Source of the DNA: Chlorophyllum brunneum
Lineage: Eukaryota; Basidiomycota; Agaricomycetes; Agaricales; Agaricaceae
DNA: 64,000 nucleotides
Direction of reading: 5' to 3'
NCBI GenBank assembly: GCA_963576785.1
Contig: OY756149.1
Coordinates: 2,142,707 to 2,206,706 of the forward strand
Shown: positions 1-10,757 of the stretch, piece by piece
Layout: every line of letters begins with the position of its first letter
How positions within the stretch are numbered: position 1 is the stretch's first letter
Notes under the pieces: generated by a model
Database searches by the model: none
Seen by the model: the letters and a program-made list of their open reading frames with translations, nothing else
What the model was told of the DNA's origin: nothing
Made by a program: the position numbers and the translations under genes

Positions 1-1203
1 GGTTCGAAGACGAATTCGTGGAACTATACTTCGTAACAGACTGATGCAAATGCCCAGATATCACTTGCCCGTGTGGCAGGGTTTTCTTCGAGGAGCTCAG
101 GAGCCGCCCAGCGGAATGAGCATCCAGTCATGGTTGTCGTTGCATTTGTCCAGGGAAATGTTTTGTCACTGCGAATGGATGAGAGACCAAAATCTGTGAT
201 GCAGGCTTTCCTGTCATTGTCGACGAGAATGTTAACCTGTCAACGAGTTTTTGGTCAGTTGAGTGTATATACTAAGGAACGGTAAGATAGTACCCCTTTG
301 AGATCGCCATGAACAATATTTTTCCTGTGTAAATACTCAACGCCGAGGGCAACGTCATAGATCTAAGAGAATGAGATCCATATTGGGTCCAGTAGAGTGG
401 AATGCACGTACAAATGGCTTGCGTTGTTCATCGGGTCTGGTCTTCAAGTACTGAACAAGATTTCCATTGTTCATCCAGGGCGAGACGAGGCAGATACGTT
501 TACGGGCTTCATCAAGGTAGTATATTCCGCGAAACGGGACGATGTTGGGATGGTGCAGCTGTCCCCAAAGTATTGCTTCCTTGGCGAATACCTGGTAGAC
601 ACTCGGATGAGTTGTGCAAATGTATCAAAAAATGGAGTAATCCACCTTGAGAGCTGCGTCTGTGTCTGACTTTTGAAATATGCGTACAACCTTTATACAA
701 AGACGCTGGTTACCGTTGTACCCTTTGTAGATATCGCAGAAACCACCACCGTCCTCCGGTGAGTCGAGCGTGACATCCCTGATGACATAGCACTGCGGAT
801 GTAGTTTTGATGATTTCACAAGCTTATACAGAGCAAAAAGAGTTTGTTCTAGGATCGAAGGTGCCATGGACTCTGGATGAAGGAGAACCTGTAAGGTCTA
901 TCAATACCCGTGCGGAATTGCAGGGTAAGCTTTTGTTGCAAAGCTTACCGACTGAAGGAAATCGACGATGACTTGGGCATCATCGCCAACTAACTTCCTT
1001 CTTTTCTCAGAAGTCCCAAATACATGTGACAATGCCAGCACAACTTTGGCATCTGGACGCAAGGGAGGGTATGAAGCAGGGTCGGGGGATGGTGATCCAG
1101 CCCGGATAGTTGTGGTAACGTGGGTGTCTGTTATTTCGCCAGATCTAGCGCTGTCCCTGTCAAGTTCAACTCCACTGATTGGCTTATAAACGGAGAAGGC
1201 CAT
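1..1203 (-). CDS. Protein kinase, tyrosine-kinase-like fungal type (3' part beyond left edge)
   Basis: A serine/threonine or tyrosine-kinase-like protein kinase. Five exons can be placed: 949-1203, 646-888, 412-591, 294-362 and 30-236, with introns of 48-60 bp; the fifth intron starts at 29 with GTATAG and runs off the window. In order the exons give an N-terminal region of unknown role starting MAFSVYKP, a glycine-rich loop (GGGFCDIYKG), the ATP-binding lysine in CIKVV, an HxN-type helix segment (LHHPNIVPF), the catalytic loop HGDLKG (HRD arginine replaced by glycine, aspartate kept), the metal-binding DFG and the APE motif (AAPELLEE). HGDLKG is common in the expanded kinase families of mushroom-forming fungi. 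The C-lobe end is missing. The upstream C2H2 gene on the same strand ends only 70 bp before the ATG. The exon 2 donor (GTGGAT) is weak, so that junction is least certain. Substrate cannot be inferred. Confidence 0.85.
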
Positions 1204-1273
1204 ATCCTGATGCCCTTCATTCGGAGAGAAAATTTAGCATAAGTGGGGACTGACCACCAAGCAGGGGGATATT

Positions 1274-1945
1274 CTACTTACAGGCGATGTCATCAGCAGG
1301 CTCAGCCATGTTGTTTCTTGTGGGCGAGGTTCCTAGCAGACTGACAAAACTGTCTCGATGGCCGGTTGCTCTCCTGGAGTCTGTACCACCTGTATTTATA
1401 GCATGTTCAGGAGTAGCTTTGGCGAGGGCGGAACCTCGTTTGCCGTGGATTTTTAAATGGTTTTGCAGATTATGCATTCTAGAAAACTTCTTCTGACAAT
1501 ATTGGCAGGTGTATGACTTCCCTGATCGATGTGCCCGCGAATGTCTCTCTAGTGCTTCCTTTGTTTCAAACCGCCTCCCTCTGCATCGATAGTGGGGACA
1601 TTGGAACGCAAGGGGTGTCGGGTATTCCGACGTTGAAGTACTGACGTGTAACACCCCTCCCTCCGATAACGTTGTCGAATCTGTGGCAGGTGGCGGGTCC
1701 TGCAGATTCGCTACAGGACCGCTTTCATGTTCCATGTTGGTGAGATAAGGTAGAGCTACATCTATCCACCAATTGTCAACGGCAGTTGGGTGGCGAACTG
1801 CGGGGACCAGGTCGGTAAAGGGACCCGGTGTTCGGTTCGCAATGTTTGGATAAGGTGAAATAAGGGTGGGGCTAGCAAGTGGGGAACGGACGGGACCACG
1901 GAAAGGACCGGGCGTCAGGTCGGTAAAAGGCGACTTGCGGTCCAT
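1274..1945 (-). CDS. C2H2 zinc-finger protein, 223 aa
   Basis: A small putative DNA-binding protein. Two adjacent C2H2 fingers are visible at about residues 115-165: the first has a long loop between cysteines (CPHYRC), then ERHSRAH; the second is the standard CQYCQKKF with NHLKIH. The N-terminal half is rich in Pro, Thr and Ser and repeats a TPGPFTDL/TPGPFRGP phrase, as in disordered transcription-factor tails. The single-exon reading ends at TAG (1274-1276). The last codons overlap a good splice donor (GTAAGT), but splicing to the acceptor before 1204 creates TGA at once, so the protein end is nearly the same either way and no fusion to the kinase results. The LTR of copia A lies about 235 bp upstream of the ATG and may have replaced or altered its promoter. 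Target genes are unknown. Confidence 0.75.
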   Translation of the reverse strand: MDRKSPFTDLTPGPFRGPVRSPLASPTLISPYPNIANRTPGPFTDLVPAVRHPTAVDNWWIDVALPYLTNMEHESGPVANLQDPPPATDSTTLSEGGVLHVSTSTSEYPTPLAFQCPHYRCRGRRFETKEALERHSRAHRSGKSYTCQYCQKKFSRMHNLQNHLKIHGKRGSALAKATPEHAINTGGTDSRRATGHRDSFVSLLGTSPTRNNMAEPADDIACK

Positions 1946-2181
1946 GATACTAGTGGTAGACTTGAATAATGTGCACTCGTCCTCAGATGCTGTTGTACAA
2001 TTAACGTGAGAAAGAAAACACGAACTAACGTATTAATAGTTCTGACACGGACACAGCCAGCTGCATTGCAGGTAGAAACAATAACAATATCTCGAATCCA
2101 ACCCATTTCTAGACTCCCCGTCTGACCTACTATATTCTGATATCATCACCATAGTCCAGTAGGCGCAAATTAACCAATTGC

Positions 2182-2753
2182 TGTTGAGGAAACGACCGTA
2201 ATGAGTTGTTTGCTGGGGGCAGCAGTAAACGCAGTGGGAGAGAACGTAGGGTCTACTCACCGAGATAATAAGCTTCTATCTGATACCTGTAGAAAGGTAA
2301 TTCGGATAGACAGATATTATTGATGAAGCGGTTAACGTCAGTTAAGTAGAGGTCAAAGTCGATTAGATCGATGGAGGTGTTGTACTCAAAGAGATAGGCA
2401 ATGATGAAGAAGTTGTTCGATTAAACAAGATACAGAACTTAGGTCTGCTACATGGGGTTTATATACATATTGTAACATAGACGAGTCATACTACATAAAA
2501 TACTAGCATTGCATGGATTGTTCCTTATGACTCCCTTTAACTGCGGCGTAGTGCCTGCGGAGTACTGCAGAACGTAGTATCTAGTCATTGGTACTATGTA
2601 GAATAATCTATCAAGTACTAATGACTCTCATCGTATGCAGAGCAACTCATAGGAAGTTACTACGGAATGAAGTTACTGGAAAGTAATGGATCAGTCTATT
2701 ATTAGAATAATGACTTCATAATCTATTTCTAGAATATGTCCGAAACTTCAACA
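2182..2753 (-). repeat. 3' LTR of copia A
   Basis: 572-bp LTR at the element's 3' end. It ends on the sense strand in CTCAACA next to the ATTGC flank, and is preceded by a purine-rich tract (GCAAGGAGGAG on the sense strand). A TATATAAA box lies inside. It differs from the 5' LTR of the same element at about 8 sites, mostly transitions. Confidence 0.93.
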
Positions 2754-2787
2754 CTCCTCCTTGCTCTGTATTGATATAAAGTTTTAA

Positions 2788-5700
2788 TCACTCAAACGTC
2801 AAGCCAAGGCGAGGTCGGAATAGATTGAATTGATTTTTGTCTAAATTCTTTGTGAGAATATTGGCAGGATTTTCAGTGCCTTTCACAGAGAATATTTCAA
2901 TCTTTCCATCTTCTACCAAATCACGAATGTAATGGTATTTGACGTCGACGTGTTTTGATCGTTTTTCTGTTACTGGATTCTTGGCCCAAAATATTGAACC
3001 CTCATTATCACCAAAGAGATAAGGGGCTAATGATTGGATACCAATTTCTTCCAATAAATTAACAGTCCAAACAAGTTGTCGACTGCAATCTGACAAAGCC
3101 ATATATTCAGCTTCGGTGGAAGATAATGCAACAGTTTTCTGTTTCCTGCTTAACCAAGCGATAGCTCCGCTGGCTAACAAACAGAAATATCCAGTTACAG
3201 ATTTACGACTAATTGGATCACCAGCCCAATCAGAGTTGGAAAAGGCATTCAGGCCTTGCATAGAACTTCCATTATAGGTAATTCTATATTTGCAAGTAGC
3301 ATTAAGATACTTTAGCAAATGTAAGCCTGCATTGTAATGCGCTTTAGTTGGATTGGTCATATGTTGTGATAATTTGACAGTGGCGAAAGCTATGTCGGGC
3401 TGACTGCCTATCATCAGATACATAACCGATCCTACTAATTGTTGATACCTCTTTATGAAGTCAGGTGTCGCTTTTCCTGTATTGGATTCGAAGATAAATC
3501 CATTTGGTAATGGTATTTCTTCTTTTCCAATTATATTAAATCGATCAAGAACTTTTCCTAGATAATCCATTTGGTCTAGGGTGATTGATCGGTTTATAGG
3601 ATTTTGCAAAATTTTCATGCCAAGAAACTCTTTGGTTGGACCAAGGTCTCGGCATTCCCATTTCTTCATAAAGAGTGCTCGCTTCTCATATAGAAGTCTA
3701 GAGCCTCTAATTCCGACGAACATTGAGTCATCTACATAGACCAGAGCTATAATAAGCTCTTTGGTTTCAGGGTCATAGTAATAATAGACTCCAGCATCTA
3801 GTTTGGATCGGACAAATCCTAGGTCGGTCATTGACTTAGTCAATTCCTTCCACTATTGTCGTCCAGATTGCTTTAATCCATAAATGGCTCGGTTTAATTT
3901 CCAAACCAAATTACCACGACCTGTATTGAAACCTTGTGGAAGTTCCATATAGAGCTCTTTATCCAGTTTTCCATAGAGATAAGCAGTTTTAACATCTAAA
4001 CTGAGCATCTCCCAATTGTTGAGGGCAGTGACTGCAAATATGAGTTGTGCTGTCTCATAATGGACTACTGGTGAAAATAGTTCATCGTAATCGATTCCCT
4101 CTATCTGAGAGAATCCTTTTGCTACTAGTCAAGCACGGTATCGACCATCTGATTTGGGTGTAAAGACCCATCTATTTTTGACAGCTTTTCTTCCAGGCGG
4201 AAGTTTAGCTAAGTCATAAACATGTCTTTCTTTGAGTGAATTTAACTCTTCTAAGCATGCTTTCCACCATTTAGATTTCTCTTCTGATGGTAGTCGATTT
4301 AGATCCTTGAAAGAAATAGGAACTAATGGAGATTCGACTTTTTGAGCGCACAGATAATCGATCATCCCTACTCCTCCTTCTCTGCATAAGTCTTCTAATG
4401 TAGAAGCTTCATGCTGAGAACGTCTATCGATTATTCCAGGTTTGGAAGCCTCTGATCGAATTTGTCTAACAAGTCTACTTGTAGAACTTGTCAACTTCGA
4501 CTTAGGAGGTTGGAATATTTCATAGTCCTGGAATATTTTGGTCAGATGCTTGGTAGAACCATAGAAGTTTCCTGGACGTTCAGGTACTTTTCTGGTTCTT
4601 TGCAATCTCTGAGGTATTTCAGGAACCGGTATTTAATCCGAGTGACCTCGTGGTATCGAAGGGCCAGCATCCCGATCATCTTCGACAGGGTATAGGGTAT
4701 GAATGGTTGTACATCCGGATCATCTCTGGGAGAAGGCGGATGGTTCGAACCTTCAGGGTGATTAGGTGGATCAGCATAAGATAATCCATCACTGTCATTG
4801 TCTTCTGGTGTTTGTGCTTCTCTTGGTGGAAAGAGAATATTTTGCACAATACCATCCCACTCCTCCTGAACATCAGTATCGATATTCGGTGCTTTTCCCT
4901 TTCCTTTATTCTTTTTAGGTTCAGGGAAAGGAGTTGGAATTCGTCCATGTACAGATCTATAAGTCCTTTCTTCCGGAGAACTTCCGGGAGAAGTTCGGGG
5001 AATAGGACTTGGTGGTTTATCAATAGGTAAACCAGTAGATGGATCTGGAGCATGGAAGACAATAACTTCCGAAGGTGTACTTCGAGAAGTAGAAGATGAT
5101 GGTTGGTTCATCCGTTCTTCTCGCTTCTTCCCAACACATTTAGGGAAGTGTTCTTCGCTGAATACAGCTGTTGGAGATGTATAGATTACATTCCCATTTA
5201 GGTGCCTCATGAAACGATAATTTTTCCTGTCTGATGTCCAACCAAGGAAAATCATGAGTTCTGACTTCGCTGTCAGTTTATTGTCTCTTATCTCTTTTGG
5301 GAGAAAGACATAAGCACCGCAGCCAAAGACTCTCTCTTTGGAGATGTCTGGAATCTTCTGATTCAACACTTCATAAGGTGTTTTCCACATGAGCCGTGAT
5401 ACCGGTGTTTTATTATAGATATGTATCGCATGATCTATAGAAAACTCCCACCAACCATCAGGAATACAAGCATGATGCCGCATGGCTTCTGCTTTATCCA
5501 TTAGAGTTCAGTTCAAGCGTTCCGCTCGACCATTTTGTTGGTGTATGTGTAGTGCACTGGTCTCATGTATAATCCCTAATGAGCGCAAATGAGATTGCAA
5601 CTCATCAGTTGCATACTCTCCTCCTCTATCAGTGCAGAGATATTTTAATTTAGTCTTGTATTGAGTCTGAATTAAGGCAATGAAATTTTTCATTTCTTCT

Positions 5701-8700
5701 GCTGCTTCTGATTTCTTATAGAGGAAGCAAATCCATCCATGAGAGGAAAAGTCGTCCATTATGGTCATGACCCATTTAAATTTATGGTAAGAAAGAATCG
5801 GAAGTTCAACTAAATCCGAGTGTATTCTTTCGAATGGACGCTTTGCGCGTGTAGGGTTCTCTCTAAAGGGTTTTTGGTGCATCTTTCCCTTGGCACAACC
5901 ATCACAGACTGGCTTTTGCTCGGGAATCCGCACCGGAGTAAACCCAATCGTATTTTTCTCAAAATGATTGAGGATACAATTAGAGGGATGTCCTAATCTC
6001 GCATGTACAACTTTGTAGCCAACAATCGGATCCGCAGTCATAGCTGCTTGTTCCGAATGTACAATTTTTGTGTTAACAAAATGTAAAGTAGTATTGCGAC
6101 TTGCTGAAGGATATGCTTGAAGAATAGCATTTCCTTCGCTATCAACTACTACTAATTCATTGGCATCTGTTCTAACAGTTTTGCCATCCTGGCATAACTG
6201 TCCCACTGACATTAGTCGTTCAGAGGTTCCTTTTAGAAGGAAGACTGGATATATTAATATCTGCGTTGGTTGAATGCTGTCAGTCTTCCCGTTATAGACT
6301 CTATGCTTAAGCATAACTGTGCCAAGACCAACTGCATTAAGATAGGGACCTTGTGCTCCTACAGTCTTAATTGGGATCGAAACTTCGAGTTCTTCGAAGT
6401 TGATAAAGTCTTCCGCATAAGGGGTATAATGACATGATGCCCCTGAGTCTAATAACCATACGTCACTATATTCTTCTAGTGGCGTTATGCTTTGATCATT
6501 GCTTCGCGATCGAGATCTAAATTGATCCAGTACTCTTAAATACTGATCGGGCATGCGCGTGGAGAAACAAGAAAATTGAGAAGTGTTAAAACACTTCTCA
6601 TTCATCGATTCGCACAAAGAAAATACATTATTATGGGATCCTAAAGATCCCGATTGCATATTTACATGCCCGGCCCCTGATGTCCCTTCCCCTTGCCCTT
6701 GCCCTTCTTCTTGCGAAGACGGCCGGTCGGCATATTGGTGACAGGACTGTGTATCAGGGTTAGTAAGAGTATCTGAGATTGAATTGATCACGTACCCAGC
6801 TCCTCCCTTCTTCTTGAAGTTGCTCCCATAGTCGGTCGACGAGAGTCCAAGTGACACCTCAGATTGAGGTGCCAAAGCAAAGGGTTCAGACTTCGGAGAC
6901 TTTGGGAGAGGCCCAGAAGAGGGTCCTGTGACGTTTGCAGGGTTCCTGGGGTCACGGATGTCGTAGGCAACATCCTGAGCCGGTGCCATGAGGTCGTCGA
7001 CCTCCTTCTCACTCTCAAGCTGTTTGAAGGCTTCGTCTACCAACACTGAAAGTGTGGCAGGACGCCTATCAGCGGTCTTGTTCTTCTGAGTAAGAGAGAA
7101 TCTCTTACTCTGGAATTGCTCCGTTGGAGGGGAGGCCCGAGGAAGAGGAGGGAACTCCTCTTCGTAGGTCCTGACGACCGGAGCTACTATTTCCTCCGGA
7201 GGAGGAAGGTAGTACGGCCGAACCTCTCCAGGTTCAAGTGAGTCGCCCCGGGCGACGGAGTCCATGCTTGGGATCTTTACCACATGATGCATAACCAAAT
7301 TGAGTTTATTCCCAAATTTGGGAGAAATCAATAAGGCGTATGGCGAACCATGCGGTAAAAGAAAAGCAAAACGGACGCAGGTCGCGTTAATATCGGGGTT
7401 ACTATTTTTAGTGAACCATTTGCTTACCCTCGTGTGTCCCTCACAGGTACAACCTGGGGGGTGACCAGAAGGAACCGAAGGTGCACCGGGCGGTGTCACC
7501 AATCGTCCTTGTTGGGCGCAGGGGTGAGAGACCTCGTGCATCCGTCGATCGTAACGATTGAGGGCACGTTTCTTCACCATTTGCATGGGTGAAGGACCAG
7601 TGACGCGGTCGTGCCAGGTGGTCACCTGTTGGATCCGCAGTGAGTTTTCGAGTAAGGCGGTGAAACATAAGTTTCGTGCTTCAGCACGCACCTTTTTCTC
7701 GAGCTCAGCACGAGCGTTCTCTCGTGCCTGCTGGACCTTCTTGGGATTAACCCAAGTAAGCGGTTTTGGTCTCTCACTCACAAGTACACGAGTGGTCAGA
7801 GGAGTGGGAGCGGGAACGGGTCGAGGTGCGTCCATGTGTCTCATCAGGTCGAAGGGGGTCATCCCCGGACCAGTAAAACGACAGACCGCTGGTTCCGTGG
7901 CAGCGGCGAAGCCCGCCATGTGGGCCTGGGGTTTACTCTGGCGCTTCTTGGGCTTCTTCTTCTTCTTCTGGACGTTAATCCATGTAGGAGAAGGGGGAGA
8001 AGGCTGAGGGGGCTGCCCACTCGGATTGGCAGGGTGGCGAGGACCTCTCGCAGGCTGGGCCCTGGTATTGCCTCCAGGGTGGAAGTGGTTCCAGGGTGGT
8101 CCAGGGCGAGTCCTGGGGATATTTCCCTGAGGGCGAGTTTGGTAGTTAGCAGTGGCGGCAAAAGATACTTGGGGGTTAGACATGTTAGGTCTTGACCCTT
8201 CATGTCTTGACCACTCCACATTTATAGCCTGCTGAACTACCTCCCAGGTCATATCTACAACATCGTGATTATTTGCCAATGTTGTTTGGGCCACTGCATT
8301 CCAATCCGGTGGTAATGCGTTCAAAGCGATCATCGCACCAAGAACTTCTGGCAATTTTACCTTAGCTGTTTCTGATTGAGAAGCCATTGTTCTCAATTCA
8401 GCTAGATCCATTGCTGGATCTTGATTCCCTGAAATGCGCTTTTGCAACATTCTTTGGAGAATTGAATACACCGCAGCAGGAGAAGGTGTCCCAAAGCGGG
8501 TTTTCAAATCAGTCCAGAGGAATCCAGGAGCGTCATGCCCATGGAGTAACAGGAAATCAGGTAAGGTGCCATTAATAACAGCCAATGCCTGACCTCTCAA
8601 TTGTTCTCTCCTTCTATCCTCCTCCGTTAAGGCGGTAGGATTCGCAGGAGAGAGATCCTGGTCTGTCACAGTCCATCCGGACTGGTCAGAACCAGTAACA

Positions 8701-8801
8701 GAAATGAGGGTTAGGGCATCCTGAAGCCTTCTAGACCAGAACGCATAGTTCTTTGGCCCATTGAGCTTAGGTAAACCAGCGACGATATTATTAGTAGACA
8801 T
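2788..8801 (-). pseudogene. Copia A gag-pol, inactivated by stops and a frameshift
   Basis: Gag-pol polyprotein reading from ATG at 8801. The first 1097 codons cover an N-terminal Gag region, a long basic and proline-rich linker, the aspartic protease (LLDSGASCHY) and most of the integrase (zinc-binding H/C residues, then DRGGEYA). Translation stops with TGA immediately after NGRAERLN, beside the third catalytic residue of integrase. Reverse transcriptase (YVDDSM) and RNase H (ALSSTEAEYMALSD) follow in broken pieces at 4542-5501, 4129-4605 and 2788-3843. Against the older copy C the lesions are CGA to TGA twice, TGG to TAG once, and a 1-nt deletion. The same lesions occur in copy B. Not expected to be functional. 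Confidence 0.93.
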
Positions 8802-8960
8802 AATATCTTCGTCGAGTGTATTTCTTTCTAGAAGAAAATTCTTGTATCAGTAATGATCAAATACAAGGATAACTCTGTCAGGTAAAGCCCTATCATCCTA
8901 TCTCAGTTAAAGGGGATGATAATGGTTTAACCATCGGTAAGGCTACCGGGGCCCATAACC

Positions 8961-9532
8961 TGTTGAGGAAATGACCGTAACGAGTTGTTTGCTGGGGGCA
9001 GCAGTAAACGCAGTGGGAAAGAACGTAGGGTCTACTCACCGAGATAATAAGCTTCTATCTGATACCTGTAGAAAGGTAATTCGGATAGACAGATATTATT
9101 GATGAAGCGGTTAACGTCAGTTAAGTAGAGGTCAAAGTCGATTAGATCGATGGAGGTGTTGTACTCAAAGAGATAGGCAATGATGAAGAAGTTGTTCGAT
9201 TGAACAAGATACAGAACTTAGGTCTGCTACATGGGGTTTATATACATATTGTAACATAGACGAGTCATACTACATAAAATACTAGCATTGCATGGATTGT
9301 TCCTTATGACTCCCTTTAACTGCGGCGTAGTGCCTGCGGAGTACTGCGGAACATAGTATCTAGTCATTGGTACTATGTAGAATAATCTATCAAGTACTAA
9401 TGACTCTCATCATATGCAGAGCAACTCATAGGAAGTTACTACGGAATGAAGTTACTGGAAAGTAATGGATCAGTCTATTATTAGAATAATGACTTCATAA
9501 TCTATTTCTAGAATATGTCCAAAACTTCAACA
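8961..9532 (-). repeat. 5' LTR of copia A
   Basis: 572-bp LTR at the 5' end of copy A, followed inward by a primer-binding site reading GGTTATGGGCCCCGG on the sense strand. It is almost identical to the 5' LTR of copy B (about one difference seen) and less like its own 3' LTR. Confidence 0.93.
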
Positions 9533-10144
9533 ATTACCTCCTACTCTGACAAACCACCTTCACTGCCTTGACTTTCCCGTCATTTTGATCCTGGTTTTGG
9601 TTGTGGGGCTGGTAATTGAAGATTGGTGAAATGAGACTGAGAGAGCTTGTGGTGAAATCCGACAGGGAGAGGATATCCATGAATCTACAATTAACTTGGA
9701 TCCCCCACTCAAGGAGTTGTGTTTGGCCAAGTCAGATATTATTCCAGAGCTGACCTGCGAAGTTATTGATTTGGTGTCCACCGTTAATGAGTTGCTCCAT
9801 TAGAGAGTCAGTAGTTTTTCAGTGGAATATTTTAAAGGTGGTGTGTGCGGGCATTCGAAACTTTGTCACCAGAAACATAGCTAATATATCATGATATTTT
9901 GGACTTGTCTACTCAGACCGAGTGGAGGTGTGTTTAAACATACACCAGAATATGTACAGTGGAAAAGATACTTCAAGTTGTGGTACATATGCATTCATTT
10001 ACAACGGTGGGACTGTTTGATGGAGTGCTACACCCCAGAAATTTGAGGCATCGTTACTAATATGCTGATGCTATTCCTACTTCAAAGGGAGAACCCTGGG
10101 TTTGTTTGTTGTCACTCCATCCATTGAATTATCAAGGAGGGTGG
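9533..10144. other. Host spacer between copia A and copia C
   Basis: About 610 bp of low-copy DNA between two insertions. Reading across the two nested target duplications joins it to 23993-24038 and then to 31400 onward, so this was one continuous stretch before elements C and B landed. Short open stretches exist on both strands (for example minus 9560-9781), but none shows a recognisable domain. It could be a decayed gene or intergenic DNA. Confidence 0.6.
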
Positions 10145-10725
10145 TGTTGAGGAAATGACTGTAACAAGTTGTTTGCTGGGGGCAGCAGTAAATGCAGTGG
10201 GAGAGAATATAGGGTCTACTCACCAAGATAATAAGCTTCTATCTGATATCTGTAGAAAGGTAATTTGGATAGACAGATATTATTGATAAAGCAATCGGTG
10301 TCAGATGTAGATTGGTCAAAGTCAAGGAGATCGAGACTGGTGTTATACTCAAGAAGATAAGCAATGGTAAAGAGGTTGTTCGATTGAACAAGATACAGAA
10401 CTAGGTCTGCTACATGGGGTTTATATACATGTTAGAGCATAGGCAAGTCATACTACATAAAATACTAGGAATGCATAGAATGTTCCTTATGACTCCCATT
10501 AACTGTGGCATAGTGCCTGCAGAGTACTGTGGAACATATTATACCAGTCATTGGAACTATGTAGAATAATCTATCAAGTACCAATTGACATTATGACTCT
10601 CATCATATGCAGAGCAACTCATAGGAAGTTACTATGGATTGAAGTTACTGGAAAGTAATGGATCAGTCTATTATTATCATAATGACTTCATAGTCTATTT
10701 CTAGAATATGTCCGAAACTTCAACA
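10145..10725 (-). repeat. 3' LTR of copia C
   Basis: 581-bp LTR, left end of copy C, beside the GGTGG target duplication. It is about 9 bp longer than the A/B LTR and carries many C-to-T and G-to-A changes relative to it. Confidence 0.9.
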
Positions 10726-10757
10726 CTCCTCCTTGCTCTGTATTGATGTAGAGTTTT

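Larger units (their letters stand above)
2182..9532 (-). mobile_element. Ty1/copia LTR retrotransposon, copy A
   Basis: Complete element of 7351 bp in minus orientation: 572-bp LTRs at both ends beginning TGTTGAAG and ending CTCAACA on the sense strand, with one gag-pol region between. The flanking 5-mers are ATTGC on the left and ATTAC on the right, an imperfect target-site duplication with one transition. Length equals copy B (24044-31394). The two LTRs of this copy differ at about 8 positions by eye. The element carries the same stop codons and 1-nt deletion as copy B and cannot make a full Pol. Confidence 0.95.

Noticed and set aside
901..1945. A single fused zinc-finger/kinase gene
   Set aside because: The donor after GACATCGCCT joined to the acceptor before 1204 creates TGA at the junction, and the kinase part has its own ATG.
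7859..8221. Antisense and alternative-frame ORFs in copia gag (also 25355-25740 in B)
   Set aside because: They overlap the supported gag frame and reflect its low-complexity Pro/Lys coding sequence.
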